This document shows, piece after piece, positions 44,982 through 54,580 of a stretch of DNA of 64,000 nucleotides. This DNA is from Planctomicrobium sp051466335 (lineage in GTDB: Bacteria; Planctomycetota; Planctomycetia; Planctomycetales; Planctomycetaceae): NCBI RefSeq assembly GCF_051466335.1, contig NZ_CP195793.1, positions 3,348,001 through 3,412,000 of the forward strand. The letters run 5' to 3'. The translations under genes and the position numbers were made by a program. How positions within the stretch are numbered: position 1 is the stretch's first letter; the number at the start of each line of letters is the position of its first letter. The notes beneath the pieces are model-generated. The model searched no databases and had not been told where the DNA came from. It saw only the letters and a list, made by a program, of their open reading frames with translations.

Positions 44982-46034
44982 CTAGTCTTCCAATGGAAGT
45001 GCGACAGGAGCGTTCTCGTTCGCGCTGATAGCGACTGCTTCGAGAAACTCCATGTAACGAACGCCCGTTGCGAAGTCGTTGAGAGTGACTTTCTTTTCGC
45101 CACGAATTGCAGCGATAAAGTCTTCTTCAACCTGCCATTTCCCTTTTTCTTCTTCAGGAATATCGAGCTTGGAAAGCTCTTTGTCTTCAGACCGGCCGAT
45201 GTACATCACTTCCTGTCCATCGACAAATTGAACTTTGATTGTCCCGCGACTTCCATACAGGTGGATACTGGTGCCGGGGCCCAAAAGTGTTACTCCACTG
45301 ATATGGTAGATGGCCCGAGCGCCACCCTGGAGTTCAGCGAGGATCTGCACTGAATCTGGGACCGTCACTTCTGCAAATCGATTCTCGTTCGGCAGCGGGC
45401 GAGTCGGCTCGAACAGCTCGGTCATTGCGAAGACCTGAACAGCCTGTGGCGCCCAGCGAAGCAGTGTTTCGTGAAGGATTCCCAATGACAGAATGTTATT
45501 TCCAGAGACCTTGGCGCATTGTCTCCAGTGGAGTGGCTTGCTGTAGTCCCAGAATTGATCGGTTGCTCCGGTGACCACCACTTCACGCAGATCGCCGAGG
45601 TAATGGTTCTTCAACAGGTGATCGACCGCAGGTCCACAGACCAATCCGTACGGGCTGGGGACGATCTGAGCGACCTGTTTTGGAAACTTGCGGGATGTCG
45701 CGAGCATCTGCTTGGCTTCCGCAAGATTGCGGGCCATCCGAGCTTCCGTCAAGACGTGCTTCCCGGCCTCGAGAGCAGCACAAGAGATTTCGCAGTGAGT
45801 GTCAGGCCAGGTTCCGATCACAACAGCATCAATTTCTGGATCTTTCAGAAGTTCCTGCCATGTATCGTAAATCTTCGGAATTGCGAATTCGTCAGCGACT
45901 TGACGGCTGGATTCCGCTGTGCGGTTCGAAACCGCGACGATCTGAACCTCTGAAACACTTTTCAACCCAGGAATGTGGCGAACGCGGGTGTTCTCACCAG
46001 CACCAATTAATCCAACACGAACGATGTTCGACAT
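44982..46034 (-). CDS. Gfo/Idh/MocA family oxidoreductase
   Basis: 350 residues from the ATG at 46034 (GTG three codons earlier possible). N-terminal Rossmann domain IVRVGLIGAGENTRVRHIPGL, then VVIGTWPDTHCEISCAALEAGKHVLTEARMA with the family's EKP-like motif altered to TEA. The C-terminal beta-sheet domain (LAELQGGARAIYHISGVTLLGPGTSIHLYGSRGTIKV) is complete. Members oxidise or epimerise sugars and cyclitols with NAD(P). The missing EKP Lys (here Ala) may mean altered activity. No signal peptide; substrate unknown; no obvious operon partner. Confidence 0.9.
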   Translation of the reverse strand: MSNIVRVGLIGAGENTRVRHIPGLKSVSEVQIVAVSNRTAESSRQVADEFAIPKIYDTWQELLKDPEIDAVVIGTWPDTHCEISCAALEAGKHVLTEARMARNLAEAKQMLATSRKFPKQVAQIVPSPYGLVCGPAVDHLLKNHYLGDLREVVVTGATDQFWDYSKPLHWRQCAKVSGNNILSLGILHETLLRWAPQAVQVFAMTELFEPTRPLPNENRFAEVTVPDSVQILAELQGGARAIYHISGVTLLGPGTSIHLYGSRGTIKVQFVDGQEVMYIGRSEDKELSKLDIPEEEKGKWQVEEDFIAAIRGEKKVTLNDFATGVRYMEFLEAVAISANENAPVALPLED

Positions 46035-46413
46035 TCCAGACACGCCTCGACTCTAAATTACGTTTTCGGAACAACTGAAGCGTAGAAGGATATCGAACTT
46101 CGATTGAAATCGGGAGCGAAAAACGAAGATTCGAACCCAGTTCAAATCAACATAAACTGATACCTCTCAACTCAACGATGCCATCTCAGTGGATTCGTTC
46201 TCGAAAGTTGTCTGCGTTTGAAGTCCTGCACCGATGGAATTTTCCCATAGTACCGTTTACACTCCGATTCAATATCCTCTTGGGATGCTGGAAGATGGAT
46301 CCACCTTTGGTCACTGCAGCTGATCACTGCAGCACTCCAGTTCAGACAAGAAATTCGTGGATTTGTCCGCGTTCTGGCAACTAGTGTTCAGTTAATCGCC
46401 GTAGGAAAATTTA
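46035..46413. other. Divergent region upstream of metK
   Basis: About 380 bp between the oxidoreductase (minus) and metK (plus). No SAM riboswitch consensus is visible. A 10-bp direct repeat tcactgcagc occurs at 46311 and 46324. A 68-codon frame (46178-46384) is not convincing. Confidence 0.4.
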
Positions 46414-47556
46414 ATGTCTCGTTCTTTCATCTTCACCAGTGAATCAGTCAGCATGGGGCATCCTGATAAGGTGTCCGATCAGGTTTCAGACGCAGTTCTC
46501 GATGCGATGCTCGCACAGGATCCAAACTCACGCTGCGCTTGCGAAACTCTCTGCACAACCGATTTTCTGGTGACTGCTGGTGAAATTCGTACAAATGCAG
46601 AATTCGATACGGAAGCGGTCGTTCGACAGGCTGTTCGCGATATCGGCTACACCAGCGACGACATTGGCTTTAACGCGGACACTTTCGAATACGTCAACCG
46701 CCTGCATCAGCAGAGCGCTGACATTGCGATGGGTGTGGATGCTGACGGCGCTGGCGACCAGGGACTGATGTTTGGTTTCGCTTGCAACCAGACTCCAGAA
46801 TTGATGCCGCTTCCAATCGCTCTGTCGCACCGCATTCTGAACCTCCTGACTAAACTGCGCCAGGAAAACGACGTCGATTGGCTCCGCCCAGACAGCAAGA
46901 GCCAGGTCTCGATCAAGTATGTCGACGGCAAGCCTGTTGGCATCACAGCAATTGTTCTGTCCACACAGCACGCTGCCAGCGTGAATCAGAAGCAGATCGA
47001 AGAGTACATCCGCTCTCGCGTGATTCCTGAAACTGTTCCTGCTGAACTGCTCACAGCTGAAACAAAGTACCACGTCAATCCAACCGGACAGTTCATCATC
47101 GGTGGTCCACACGGCGATTCCGGTTTGACCGGCCGTAAGATCATCGTCGACACTTACGGGGGATGGGGCCGTCACGGGGGAGGCGCATTCAGCGGTAAGG
47201 ACAGCACTAAGGTCGACCGCTCCGCCGCTTACATGGCTCGCTACGTTGCAAAGAACATTGTTGCATCCGGTGTCGCCGATTCCTGCGAAGTTCAACTCGC
47301 TTACGCAATCGGCGTTGCTGATCCTGTGAGCATCTGCGTCGACACTCAGGGAACCAACAAGGTTGATGAACGCAAGATCGAAGCTGCTGTTCGCGATCTG
47401 TTCCCATTGACACCTCAAGGCATCATCAGCCACCTCCAGCTCAAGCGCCCCGTCTTCCGCAAAACTGCGAGCGGCGGTCACTTTGGACGTGATGACAAAG
47501 ACTTCACATGGGAGCACACTGACAAAGCAGAAGCTCTGAAGAAAGCACTGAGCTAA
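46414..47556 (+). CDS. metK: S-adenosylmethionine synthetase
   Basis: 380 residues, the expected length. MetK makes S-adenosylmethionine from methionine and ATP. The N-terminus FIFTSESVSMGHPDKVSDQVSDAVLD contains the conserved GHPDK loop with the Asp metal ligand; DADGAGDQGLMFGFACNQTPELMPLPI follows; GGPHGDSGLTGRKIIVDTYGGWGRHGGGAFSGKDSTKVDRSAAY is the ATP-binding core. The C-terminal QLAYAIGVADPVSICVDTQGT is intact. Codon use is regular, as for a highly expressed gene. An intrinsic terminator follows. Confidence 0.98.
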   Translation: MSRSFIFTSESVSMGHPDKVSDQVSDAVLDAMLAQDPNSRCACETLCTTDFLVTAGEIRTNAEFDTEAVVRQAVRDIGYTSDDIGFNADTFEYVNRLHQQSADIAMGVDADGAGDQGLMFGFACNQTPELMPLPIALSHRILNLLTKLRQENDVDWLRPDSKSQVSIKYVDGKPVGITAIVLSTQHAASVNQKQIEEYIRSRVIPETVPAELLTAETKYHVNPTGQFIIGGPHGDSGLTGRKIIVDTYGGWGRHGGGAFSGKDSTKVDRSAAYMARYVAKNIVASGVADSCEVQLAYAIGVADPVSICVDTQGTNKVDERKIEAAVRDLFPLTPQGIISHLQLKRPVFRKTASGGHFGRDDKDFTWEHTDKAEALKKALS

Positions 47557-47628
47557 TTCGAGCTTCCAATCCGATCGACGTTTTGACCGCTCAGGACAGA
47601 ACGGCCGATTGAGTGTATCTGATTTGAT

Positions 47629-47666
47629 AGCAGCATTGTTCCATTGGGAGCGATGCTGCTTTTTTT
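47629..47666 (+). terminator. Intrinsic terminator after metK
   Basis: agcagcat / atgctgct, an 8-bp stem, then a T6 run. Confidence 0.85.
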
Positions 47667-47929
47667 ATGGTCTGACCGCTCGCTGCGACGTCACTGCAAC
47701 GAGCAGGATTGCGCAGAGGGTCCTGCGACATCTACTTGTCATTCGATACAACAATCCACACACAACTTCGCACTCCCGCGCACAGCAAAGCACATTGAGC
47801 GCGAATTCTGATGGTCACTTCGAAGTTGAAATCACAAAATGCCCTTCGGCTTTGACGCAGTCCCTGAATTGAGTTGGTATGATTTCCGAAACGGATTCAA
47901 TCGCATCCATCCTCAAGACAGGAACGAAT

Positions 47930-48823
47930 ATGAGCTCCAATTTTGGACGTCGGGATTTTTTGAAGACTTCCGCTTTGACGGTTGCTGGGGCAGCGATTTC
48001 GATTCGCTCATTGCGCGCCGAAGAACCTGCTGAAAAGCGGGAGCATTCGAACAAAGGCAAAATTTTCATTGCCAATAAGGGCGGATCAATCGGGAATGGT
48101 GTCGACGGCATCGTCGCGACCCTGGAGCAATATCGGAAGCTTGGCTTCGACGGGATCGAAGGGGACAGCCCGGGCCTGAAAGTTGCCGATGCTAAGGTCG
48201 CAATCGAAAAGACCAAGTTCCCAATCCACGGTGTCGTCGACAGCGTTCACTGGGTCCAACGCCTTTCATCCCCAGATGAAGCAGTCCGAAAGATTGGTCT
48301 GGACGCACTGATTCAGGCAGTTCGTGACTCCAAGGAAATCGGCGGCTCCGCTGTGCTGCTGGTTCCAGGCAAAGTGACAGGCGAAGATGAAAATCACGAT
48401 CAGGTCTGGGAACGATCAATCGTCGAAATTCGTAAGGCATTGCCTGTTGCTGAAGAACTCAAGATCAAGATCCTGATTGAGAACGTCTGGAACGGCTTCT
48501 GCGAAACACCAGAGCAATACCGCGATTACATCGATGAGATTGGCAGCGAATGGTGCGGTGCCTACTTCGATATCGGTAACGTTCGACGATTCGGCAAGCC
48601 AGAAGAGTGGATCGAAATCCTCGGCAAGCGAATTGGAAAATTGGACGTCAAAGACTGGGGTGAGAAGAACAGCTTCTGCCGCCTCGGTGAAGGTGACGTC
48701 GATTGGCCAGCAGTGCGAGCAGCCCTCAAACAGGTCGGCTACACCGGATGGGCCACCCGAGAAGGGGCCGACAAATCACTCGAAGATACAGTTGAGCTCA
48801 TGAACAAACTGCTTGACCTCTAA
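47930..48823 (+). CDS. Sugar phosphate isomerase/epimerase-like, Tat-exported
   Basis: 297 residues from the ATG at 47930 (AGGAACG upstream). The N-terminus MSSNFGRRDFLKTSALTVAGAA is a Tat signal with the RRDFLK motif, cut near SLRAEE. The mature part is a xylose-isomerase-like TIM barrel: GKIFIANKGGSIGNG, FPIHGVVDSVHW, ILIENVWNGFCETPEQYRDYI (Glu metal ligand), GAYFDIGNVRRFG and KLDVKDWG. Such exported isomerases are very common in planctomycetes and are probably used on unusual sugars. No partner gene adjoins. Terminator follows. Confidence 0.88.
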   Translation: MSSNFGRRDFLKTSALTVAGAAISIRSLRAEEPAEKREHSNKGKIFIANKGGSIGNGVDGIVATLEQYRKLGFDGIEGDSPGLKVADAKVAIEKTKFPIHGVVDSVHWVQRLSSPDEAVRKIGLDALIQAVRDSKEIGGSAVLLVPGKVTGEDENHDQVWERSIVEIRKALPVAEELKIKILIENVWNGFCETPEQYRDYIDEIGSEWCGAYFDIGNVRRFGKPEEWIEILGKRIGKLDVKDWGEKNSFCRLGEGDVDWPAVRAALKQVGYTGWATREGADKSLEDTVELMNKLLDL

Positions 48824-48848
48824 TCAAAGGTCTGGCGGTGTCTTCTTC

Positions 48849-48894
48849 TGCACAGGAGTGTTGTGATATTTCGCGACACTCCTGTGCACTTTTT
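48849..48894 (+). terminator. Intrinsic terminator after the isomerase gene
   Basis: tgcacaggagtgt / acactcctgtgca, a 13-bp stem with a 14-nt loop, then ctttttа-type T-run. Confidence 0.85.
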
Positions 48895-49057
48895 ACGCGC
48901 CTTCAGGATTTTCACCCAGCATCCGCAGAAATGATTTTACGCCGACTGAATTCGTCTCTCTGAGATTCCAAGGACGCGTTAAAGTACACGGCGTTGTGAG
49001 GCTCCCGATCTAAAGGCAGCCCCCGTCGAATAGAAGCCCGCTATCGAGAATCCTGAG

Positions 49058-49651
49058 ATGAAAGAGTTACTCCCGGAAATTGTACTCGTCAGACATGGTG
49101 AGACCGTCTGGTCCAAGACTGGCCAACACACAGGACGAACAGATCTCCCCCTCACTGAAGTGGGCGAAGATGAGGCTCGATCACTGACCGAACGACTTTC
49201 CGGGATTCACTTCGACCGCGTTCTTGTCAGTCCACTGCAGCGGGCACAAGAGACATGCCAACTCGCTGGGTTCCTGAACTTCGAGACGATCCCTGACCTC
49301 GCAGAGTTGCACTACGGAGCATTCGAAGGTTTAACTGCTGCCGAAATCCAAAAACAACACCCCGGTTGGACCGTCTTTCGGGATGGAAGTCTGGGAGGAG
49401 AGTCAGTCGACCAGATCATCCAGCGAGGAGAACGAGTCGCAGAATTCTTGAAGTCGCTGAATGGAAGAACTTTGATTTTTTCACATGGCCATTTCAGCAG
49501 AGTGATCGCAGCGAAGTGGTGCGGATTTGAGTTAGATGTGTGCAACCATCTCTCGTTGGCGACGACACATTTCGCAGTTCTTGGCTTTGAACGCAATAAG
49601 ACGCTTCCAGTGATTCGACATTGGAATCTTCGAGACCTCAGCAATCGTTAG
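49058..49651 (+). CDS. Histidine phosphatase family protein
   Basis: 197 residues. LVRHGETVWSKTGQHTGRTDLPLTEVGEDEA contains the RHG phospho-acceptor and the second Arg; VLVSPLQRAQETCQLAG and the late SHGHFSRVIAAKW with the second His complete the fold. It resembles the phosphoglycerate-mutase/SixA/CobC-like branch. Substrates vary widely, from sugar phosphates to phosphoproteins, so none is assigned. No membrane helix. Stand-alone. Confidence 0.9.
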   Translation: MKELLPEIVLVRHGETVWSKTGQHTGRTDLPLTEVGEDEARSLTERLSGIHFDRVLVSPLQRAQETCQLAGFLNFETIPDLAELHYGAFEGLTAAEIQKQHPGWTVFRDGSLGGESVDQIIQRGERVAEFLKSLNGRTLIFSHGHFSRVIAAKWCGFELDVCNHLSLATTHFAVLGFERNKTLPVIRHWNLRDLSNR

Positions 49652-49851
49652 TCCCGCTGACGGACTCAATTCGAAAGCTGTGAGCCAATACGACGAAATC
49701 ATAGAGTGCCGTCGGAGTTGCAGTCGAAGGCAAGGTTCAAAGGGTCAACTGCGCCTGAAAGGACTGTTCGCAGCGATTGAGGGGGCAATCGCTCCCATCG
49801 AATTGCTTGCCTGTTTGTGAACGGTCGACAAGTTTCAGTTCTTGGAAAAAA

Positions 49852-50349
49852 TCAGTTCAGGATTTCGCTGTTCCGTCGCTCAATGATCTCCTCATCCGGG
49901 ATCTGCTCTAATCCATTCGCATGCTGTCGTAATTCGAGTGCGGAGTCTTGGACGCGGACTGGAAAATCGAGACTGGGGTCGAGTCGATCGCCCGCTAAAT
50001 TAGATCCCTGCTGCTGGGCCGGCGTTGCCTGCAATGAGGAAGGAGCCTTTCGTCCTCCGGGTTGAGCGACTTCCAGTCGAAACCCGAGATCTCCAATCCA
50101 AAGCACCTGACCAACTTGCAGCGTTGCCTCCCGTTCGATCGCATCCTCATTCACACGAATCCCGTTCATGCTGCCGAGATCTCGAACGACGATCCTGCGA
50201 TCGATTTGCGATACGCAACAGTGTTTTCGCGAGACCTTACGGCTATTCGTCAGAACGACATCACATTCTGACCCCCGTCCAAACAGGACGATTGCTTTGT
50301 CGAGGTGGATCGGCGAACCACCCTGTAACGGAATCAGCACCATGCTCAT
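49852..50349 (-). CDS. FHA domain-containing protein
   Basis: 165 residues. A forkhead-associated domain fills roughly 15-95: IVLFGRGSECDVVLTNSRKVSRKHCCVSQIDRRIVVRDLGSMNGIRVNE, with the phosphothreonine-binding Arg (GRGS), Ser (SRKH) and Asn (MNGIRVN). The C-terminal 70 residues are low-complexity and probably disordered. It should read threonine phosphorylation, so a partner Ser/Thr kinase is expected elsewhere. No kinase adjoins. ATG at 50349 fits; a second Met at residue 3 is possible. Confidence 0.9.
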   Translation of the reverse strand: MSMVLIPLQGGSPIHLDKAIVLFGRGSECDVVLTNSRKVSRKHCCVSQIDRRIVVRDLGSMNGIRVNEDAIEREATLQVGQVLWIGDLGFRLEVAQPGGRKAPSSLQATPAQQQGSNLAGDRLDPSLDFPVRVQDSALELRQHANGLEQIPDEEIIERRNSEILN

Positions 50350-50947
50350 TTGGTCTCACATCCGATTTCTCTAAGTGAACTCGATGGATTCAATTTTTAT
50401 TCACCGGCATAGAAATCTCCACCCGATTTTCCATCACATTTCAGAATTGTTGACATTGCATCGATAGAAATCGAATTAAAGGGCGAACGGATGGCAACCA
50501 CATTCTCGCCGAGAGCACCGAAGTGACGTGCACTCGGAATATTCTTTGCGCATCGAATCTTCCTGACAAGCCGACTCAGCCCCACTTTGCACAAAGCCCC
50601 CGCCCCCACCGAGCGGTGCGGATCATATACAGATGAGGGGAGACAGCATCGATCTGCATCACCATTCGATCATTTCACCTCCTCTTTTTTCACGAATCCG
50701 GTCGAAAGTGGCGGCTACGCTGCTCCAAAACGTCACATTTCCCAGCGAATCTGATCACCCAATGGGATGCGGAGATTGTGAAAGATCGGTACTCTGATAC
50801 CAGACAAATCATCTCATCCGACGACTTTGCTTCGACCGAGCACACGCGGTCCAGTAGCGACCGTCAATGAATGCAGTCGACGCGCCTCGTCCCCTCCCCT
50901 CTAGCCCGCTGAAGAATTTTCCGTTCAGATCAGACAGTTTCCTTCCA
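50350..50947. other. Divergent region upstream of the VWA gene
   Basis: About 600 bp. A 70-codon minus frame (50397-50609) ends with AIRSPFNSISIDAMSTILKC and could be a small or broken gene, not recognised. The VWA frame extends back to 50867 but 50948 is the better start. No RNA element seen. Confidence 0.35.
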
Positions 50948-53581
50948 ATGTCAACTTCCCGGTCAATCGCAGCCTCGCTCCTCGCTTTTCTGCTCTGTGC
51001 AGGTCTGCTCGCTGCATTTTTGACCGGCATCGGATCAAGGATCTATCACGATTGGAATCTGGTTTTTCAGACTCAGTTGGCTTCGTTCAGCTTCTGGGGT
51101 TTTCTCACTCTTTCACTCTGTTGCGTCGCTGCCATTACTGCATTGTTCCGCTATGAGCAAAGACTCGTCCCGCTTCGGCTGGGAATCGGGCTTCTCACGC
51201 TACGACTCTCGCTGATTCTCATCATCTTCCTGACTCTGCTGAAACCGATTTGGACTTGGTCCTACGACCAGACAGAACGACGTCGCCTCCTCCTGGCACT
51301 GGACGTCTCACAAAGCATGGAGACGGTCGACAAACAGGCCACGCAGTCTGAACAGATCCGTTGGGCAGAGGCCATCGGCATGCTATCAACAGGCGATGAC
51401 CAGAGCAGCACAAAAAAATGGATCGCCGACATACAGGCCGGCCGTGAGCCCGTCTGGGTATCCGCGCAGGAAGAACCGGATGCTCAACGACGTGAATCTC
51501 TCGCTCAGATCCGCAAACAGGCAGTCGAAGCTCAACTCGCGGAACTGAAGGGACTGTCTCGCTACGAAATTCTACGCCGTACGCTGGAGCAGTCGCTCGT
51601 TCCAACTCTGGCCCCACTTCAAAAGCAGTTAACCTCTCAGTTCGCGGCAATCGCGGACTCGGCGGAGTTAATGAAGGACGGGGACCTGCAAAAGTTCGCG
51701 ACCGTCAACGATTTCCCGATCAAGCGAAACCACACGAACCTCGTCGAAGTGGCGACCGCCAGCGCGCTGGGGTCGAACACATCACCACTGGCTGGGGTCG
51801 TCGTTTTCAGCGATGGAAATGATACCAACTCTAAGAAGTCTGCCGAAGTCATCAACAGGCTGTCAGGCCTAGGTGTCCCGGTGCACACAGTGCTTATTGG
51901 CTCGGAACATCGTCCCAAAGACATTTCGGTGCTTCACGTTGACCATCCGGAATCGGTCTTCCTCAACGATCACCCGTTAATCAAAGGTGTTCTTCAAACG
52001 TCGGGTTATGAAGGGACGCCTCTGCGGGTGTTTCTCGATGATCTTGACGCTCTTGATGAGGCCCCGCTGGAACAAACGCTCACTCCAATCGGCCCAATCG
52101 CCGAGGTTTCGTTCACACTTCCAGACCTCACCGCCGGTCGCCACAGATTCCGAATTCGAACAGAAATTGCACCGGGTGAAAGTCGCGAAGACAACAACAT
52201 TCAGGAATTCTCGCTGAATGTCGTCGACGATCGGGCACAGATCCTGCTGATCGAAGGAGAGAGTCGTTGGGAATTTCGATTTCTCGATGCTGCTTTGACT
52301 CGTGACAAACAGGTCACCATCGATCACGTGCTCTTCGAACAGCCATTCATGCGCGTACTGAGCCAACCGTTTTTTCCAACGAAAATCGACGAAAGTGAAT
52401 CGACCTCCAGCCCGGTGACACCGCTAGCGAAATACGATCTCGTTCTGCTCGGGGACGTTTCCCCACAAAACCTCGGTTCCCACGAGTGGACCATGATCGA
52501 TCGCTATGTACGGGAAGAAGGAGGGACTCTTGTCCTGACTGCTGGCAAGCGGTTCTTTCCAGCGGCGTATCGTGGCACGCTCATCGATGGACTGCTTCCG
52601 ATTGAGAACTTCCGCGAGATTCGCGCCAACGATGCCGTTCAAACCGGGTCGCCAACGACCCGAGGGTTCCGGCTTGCAATTACCCCAGAGGGAAATCAGC
52701 TCCCCATCTTCCAACTCGACGCAGATCCCTCGACCTCAAAGAAAATCTGGGCGAGCCTCCCCGGTCACCTTTGGGGAATCGTCGGTGAAGCACGTGCCGG
52801 AGCATCGGTCTGGGCCTCAGCGACCGGTGCCAATGTGCAATCGAATCTCGCCTCCGAACGTCAAAACGCTCTGATCGTGCAACAGTACGTCGGCAACGGG
52901 CAAGTCGTCTGGATTGGAATCGACAGTACATGGCGATGGCGATATCTAGTTGGGGACCTGTATCACCACCGATTCTGGGGCCAGCTCATGAGATGGGCAG
53001 TTTCGTTCAAGGCCACGGCAGGGAACGATCTTGTCCGACTCGGACTACGTGAGTCAGCGATCAGTGCTGGACAAACGGCTCACCTTCAGGCTCGCTGGAA
53101 TCAAAGAATCATCAGCAAAACTCCCCATTTCCAAACGGAAGCAGTGATCGAACGAACGGGAGACGGTCCCGCGTTCTCTCAAACCGTTTCACTTCAGCAA
53201 CGACCCGGAAATCCGCTGATTTTCGAAGGCCAATTCGCAAATCTCCCTGCCGGGGAGTTTCTGATCAAACTGAAATCCAATGCAGAACTCGAAGGCAACA
53301 CGCTTCCCGAAATTCCGCTCATCGTCAATGCGGAACTGACAGCAGAGCTGCAAAACGTCAGTACGAATCGAGCATTACTCGAGCAAATTGCTTCGTCAAC
53401 GGGGGGTAAATTCCTCCAGCTCAACGAACTCGATCAACTCCCGGAATTGCTCACCAAGACTCAGGAAGTTCAACGGGTCCGAGAAGAAATTCCCCTTTTT
53501 AATCACTGGCTGATTCTGGTGCTCTTCAGCGCCATCGCCATGACGGAATGGGTGCTCAGAAAACTGAATGGCCTCCCCTAA
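50948..53581 (+). CDS. Large VWA-domain membrane protein
   Basis: 877 residues. Three N-terminal membrane helices (AASLLAFLLCAGLLAAFLTG; FSFWGFLTLSLCCVAAITAL; LTLRLSLILIIFLTLL) and a C-terminal one (WLILVLFSAIAMTEWVL) place it in the inner membrane. A von Willebrand type A fold starts RRLLLALDVSQSMETVDK with the DxSxS metal site (DVSQS), and VVVFSDGNDTNSKKSA is the second part. A CARDB/Ig-like stretch follows (about 340-430), then a class I glutamine-amidotransferase-like fold (YDLVLLGDVSPQNLGSHEW), which lacks an obvious catalytic Cys. Such proteins are often linked to MoxR AAA ATPases as BatA/B-like partners; no MoxR gene is adjacent. The start at 50948 gives the first helix directly. Confidence 0.8.
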   Translation: MSTSRSIAASLLAFLLCAGLLAAFLTGIGSRIYHDWNLVFQTQLASFSFWGFLTLSLCCVAAITALFRYEQRLVPLRLGIGLLTLRLSLILIIFLTLLKPIWTWSYDQTERRRLLLALDVSQSMETVDKQATQSEQIRWAEAIGMLSTGDDQSSTKKWIADIQAGREPVWVSAQEEPDAQRRESLAQIRKQAVEAQLAELKGLSRYEILRRTLEQSLVPTLAPLQKQLTSQFAAIADSAELMKDGDLQKFATVNDFPIKRNHTNLVEVATASALGSNTSPLAGVVVFSDGNDTNSKKSAEVINRLSGLGVPVHTVLIGSEHRPKDISVLHVDHPESVFLNDHPLIKGVLQTSGYEGTPLRVFLDDLDALDEAPLEQTLTPIGPIAEVSFTLPDLTAGRHRFRIRTEIAPGESREDNNIQEFSLNVVDDRAQILLIEGESRWEFRFLDAALTRDKQVTIDHVLFEQPFMRVLSQPFFPTKIDESESTSSPVTPLAKYDLVLLGDVSPQNLGSHEWTMIDRYVREEGGTLVLTAGKRFFPAAYRGTLIDGLLPIENFREIRANDAVQTGSPTTRGFRLAITPEGNQLPIFQLDADPSTSKKIWASLPGHLWGIVGEARAGASVWASATGANVQSNLASERQNALIVQQYVGNGQVVWIGIDSTWRWRYLVGDLYHHRFWGQLMRWAVSFKATAGNDLVRLGLRESAISAGQTAHLQARWNQRIISKTPHFQTEAVIERTGDGPAFSQTVSLQQRPGNPLIFEGQFANLPAGEFLIKLKSNAELEGNTLPEIPLIVNAELTAELQNVSTNRALLEQIASSTGGKFLQLNELDQLPELLTKTQEVQRVREEIPLFNHWLILVLFSAIAMTEWVLRKLNGLP

Positions 53582-53715
53582 CCTGAACAGCAACTCCCTG
53601 TTCATTTTGGGCAAAAATCATATTAACAGCAGATGGAAAACAGAGACCGAATGATTTATTCTTCGGCACACCCGGGATCCATGCTAGTTCTTTGATAAGC
53701 AAACAGGGGCAATGA

Positions 53716-54423
53716 ATGCTGCCGATCGTTCAGATTTCGCTCGATTTGACCAATATCGATGAAGCCCTGTCGACAGCAGAAATGGCTCTCCGTGCCGGCG
53801 TCGACTGGATCGAAGCGGGAACTCCTCTGATTCTTGCTGAAGGATTACACGGCATTCGTGCCCTTCGCAGTGCCTTTCCAAAAGTCCCCATCGTCGCAGA
53901 CCTTAAGACGATGGATGGCGGATATCTCGAAGCGGAGATGATGGCGAAGGCGGGAGCAACACACGTTGTTGTGATGGCTCGGGCTCACGAAGAAACGATT
54001 CATTGCGTCGTCAAAGCTGGCCACGACCACGGCGTCAAAGTCATGGGAGATAATCTCGCCGCTCCGGATATGGTCGCAGCCGCAAAATGGCTTGAAGACC
54101 TCGGATGCGACTACATCGTGCACCACATTGGCTACGATGAACGCCGCGGAATTGTCGCAAAGGGTGGGCGCCAACCGAGCCCGCTGGATCAGCTGCGCGA
54201 AGTTGTTGAGGCTGTCAGCGTTCCGGTTCAAGCGGTCGGTGGACTCAGCCTCGAGCAGGCCGTCTCCTCGCCGGGCTATGGGGCGCCGCTTGTGGTTCTG
54301 GGGGCTCCGCTCACAATTGATGCCGACGCCTTCAAGACCGCTGACGGAAACCTCGAAGACTCGCTCCGACTGATTTGTCAAAAGGTGCATAGCTACGGAG
54401 ACATTCCGGTCGGACGCAAGTAA
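53716..54423 (+). CDS. Hexulose-6-phosphate synthase-like protein (HUMPS/OMPDC superfamily)
   Basis: 235 residues, TIM barrel. The superfamily signature DxKxxD is present as VADLKTMDGGY (Asp62, Lys64, Asp67), and the following wording (TMD, EAEMMAKAGATHVVVMA) is closest to 3-hexulose-6-phosphate synthase rather than keto-gulonate-phosphate decarboxylase. That enzyme condenses formaldehyde with ribulose 5-phosphate or runs the reverse reaction. The usual partner 6-phospho-3-hexuloisomerase is not beside it. It leads a same-strand group with a polyol dehydrogenase and an isomerase, which suggests a sugar-catabolic role instead. Activity needs experiment; I call the family, not the reaction. Confidence 0.75.
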   Translation: MLPIVQISLDLTNIDEALSTAEMALRAGVDWIEAGTPLILAEGLHGIRALRSAFPKVPIVADLKTMDGGYLEAEMMAKAGATHVVVMARAHEETIHCVVKAGHDHGVKVMGDNLAAPDMVAAAKWLEDLGCDYIVHHIGYDERRGIVAKGGRQPSPLDQLREVVEAVSVPVQAVGGLSLEQAVSSPGYGAPLVVLGAPLTIDADAFKTADGNLEDSLRLICQKVHSYGDIPVGRK

Positions 54424-54580
54424 GCAAGGCGGCAAGTTCGCGACCATCCCGGAGTCGGTCAACACATTGCATTGCGAGGAATAGCGTCTCTTAACCGATA
54501 TCAGCAGTTCGTCTGACCAGACTCAACGATTCACACAATCTGAAAACACATTCCCTCATCCCCCACTTTGGGAGCCCACC

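Noticed and set aside
46035..46413. SAM riboswitch upstream of metK
   Set aside because: No conserved SAM-I, SAM-II or SAM/SAH core that I can recognise.
46528..47517. 329-codon minus-strand ORF
   Set aside because: Antisense to metK, a shadow produced by its codon bias.
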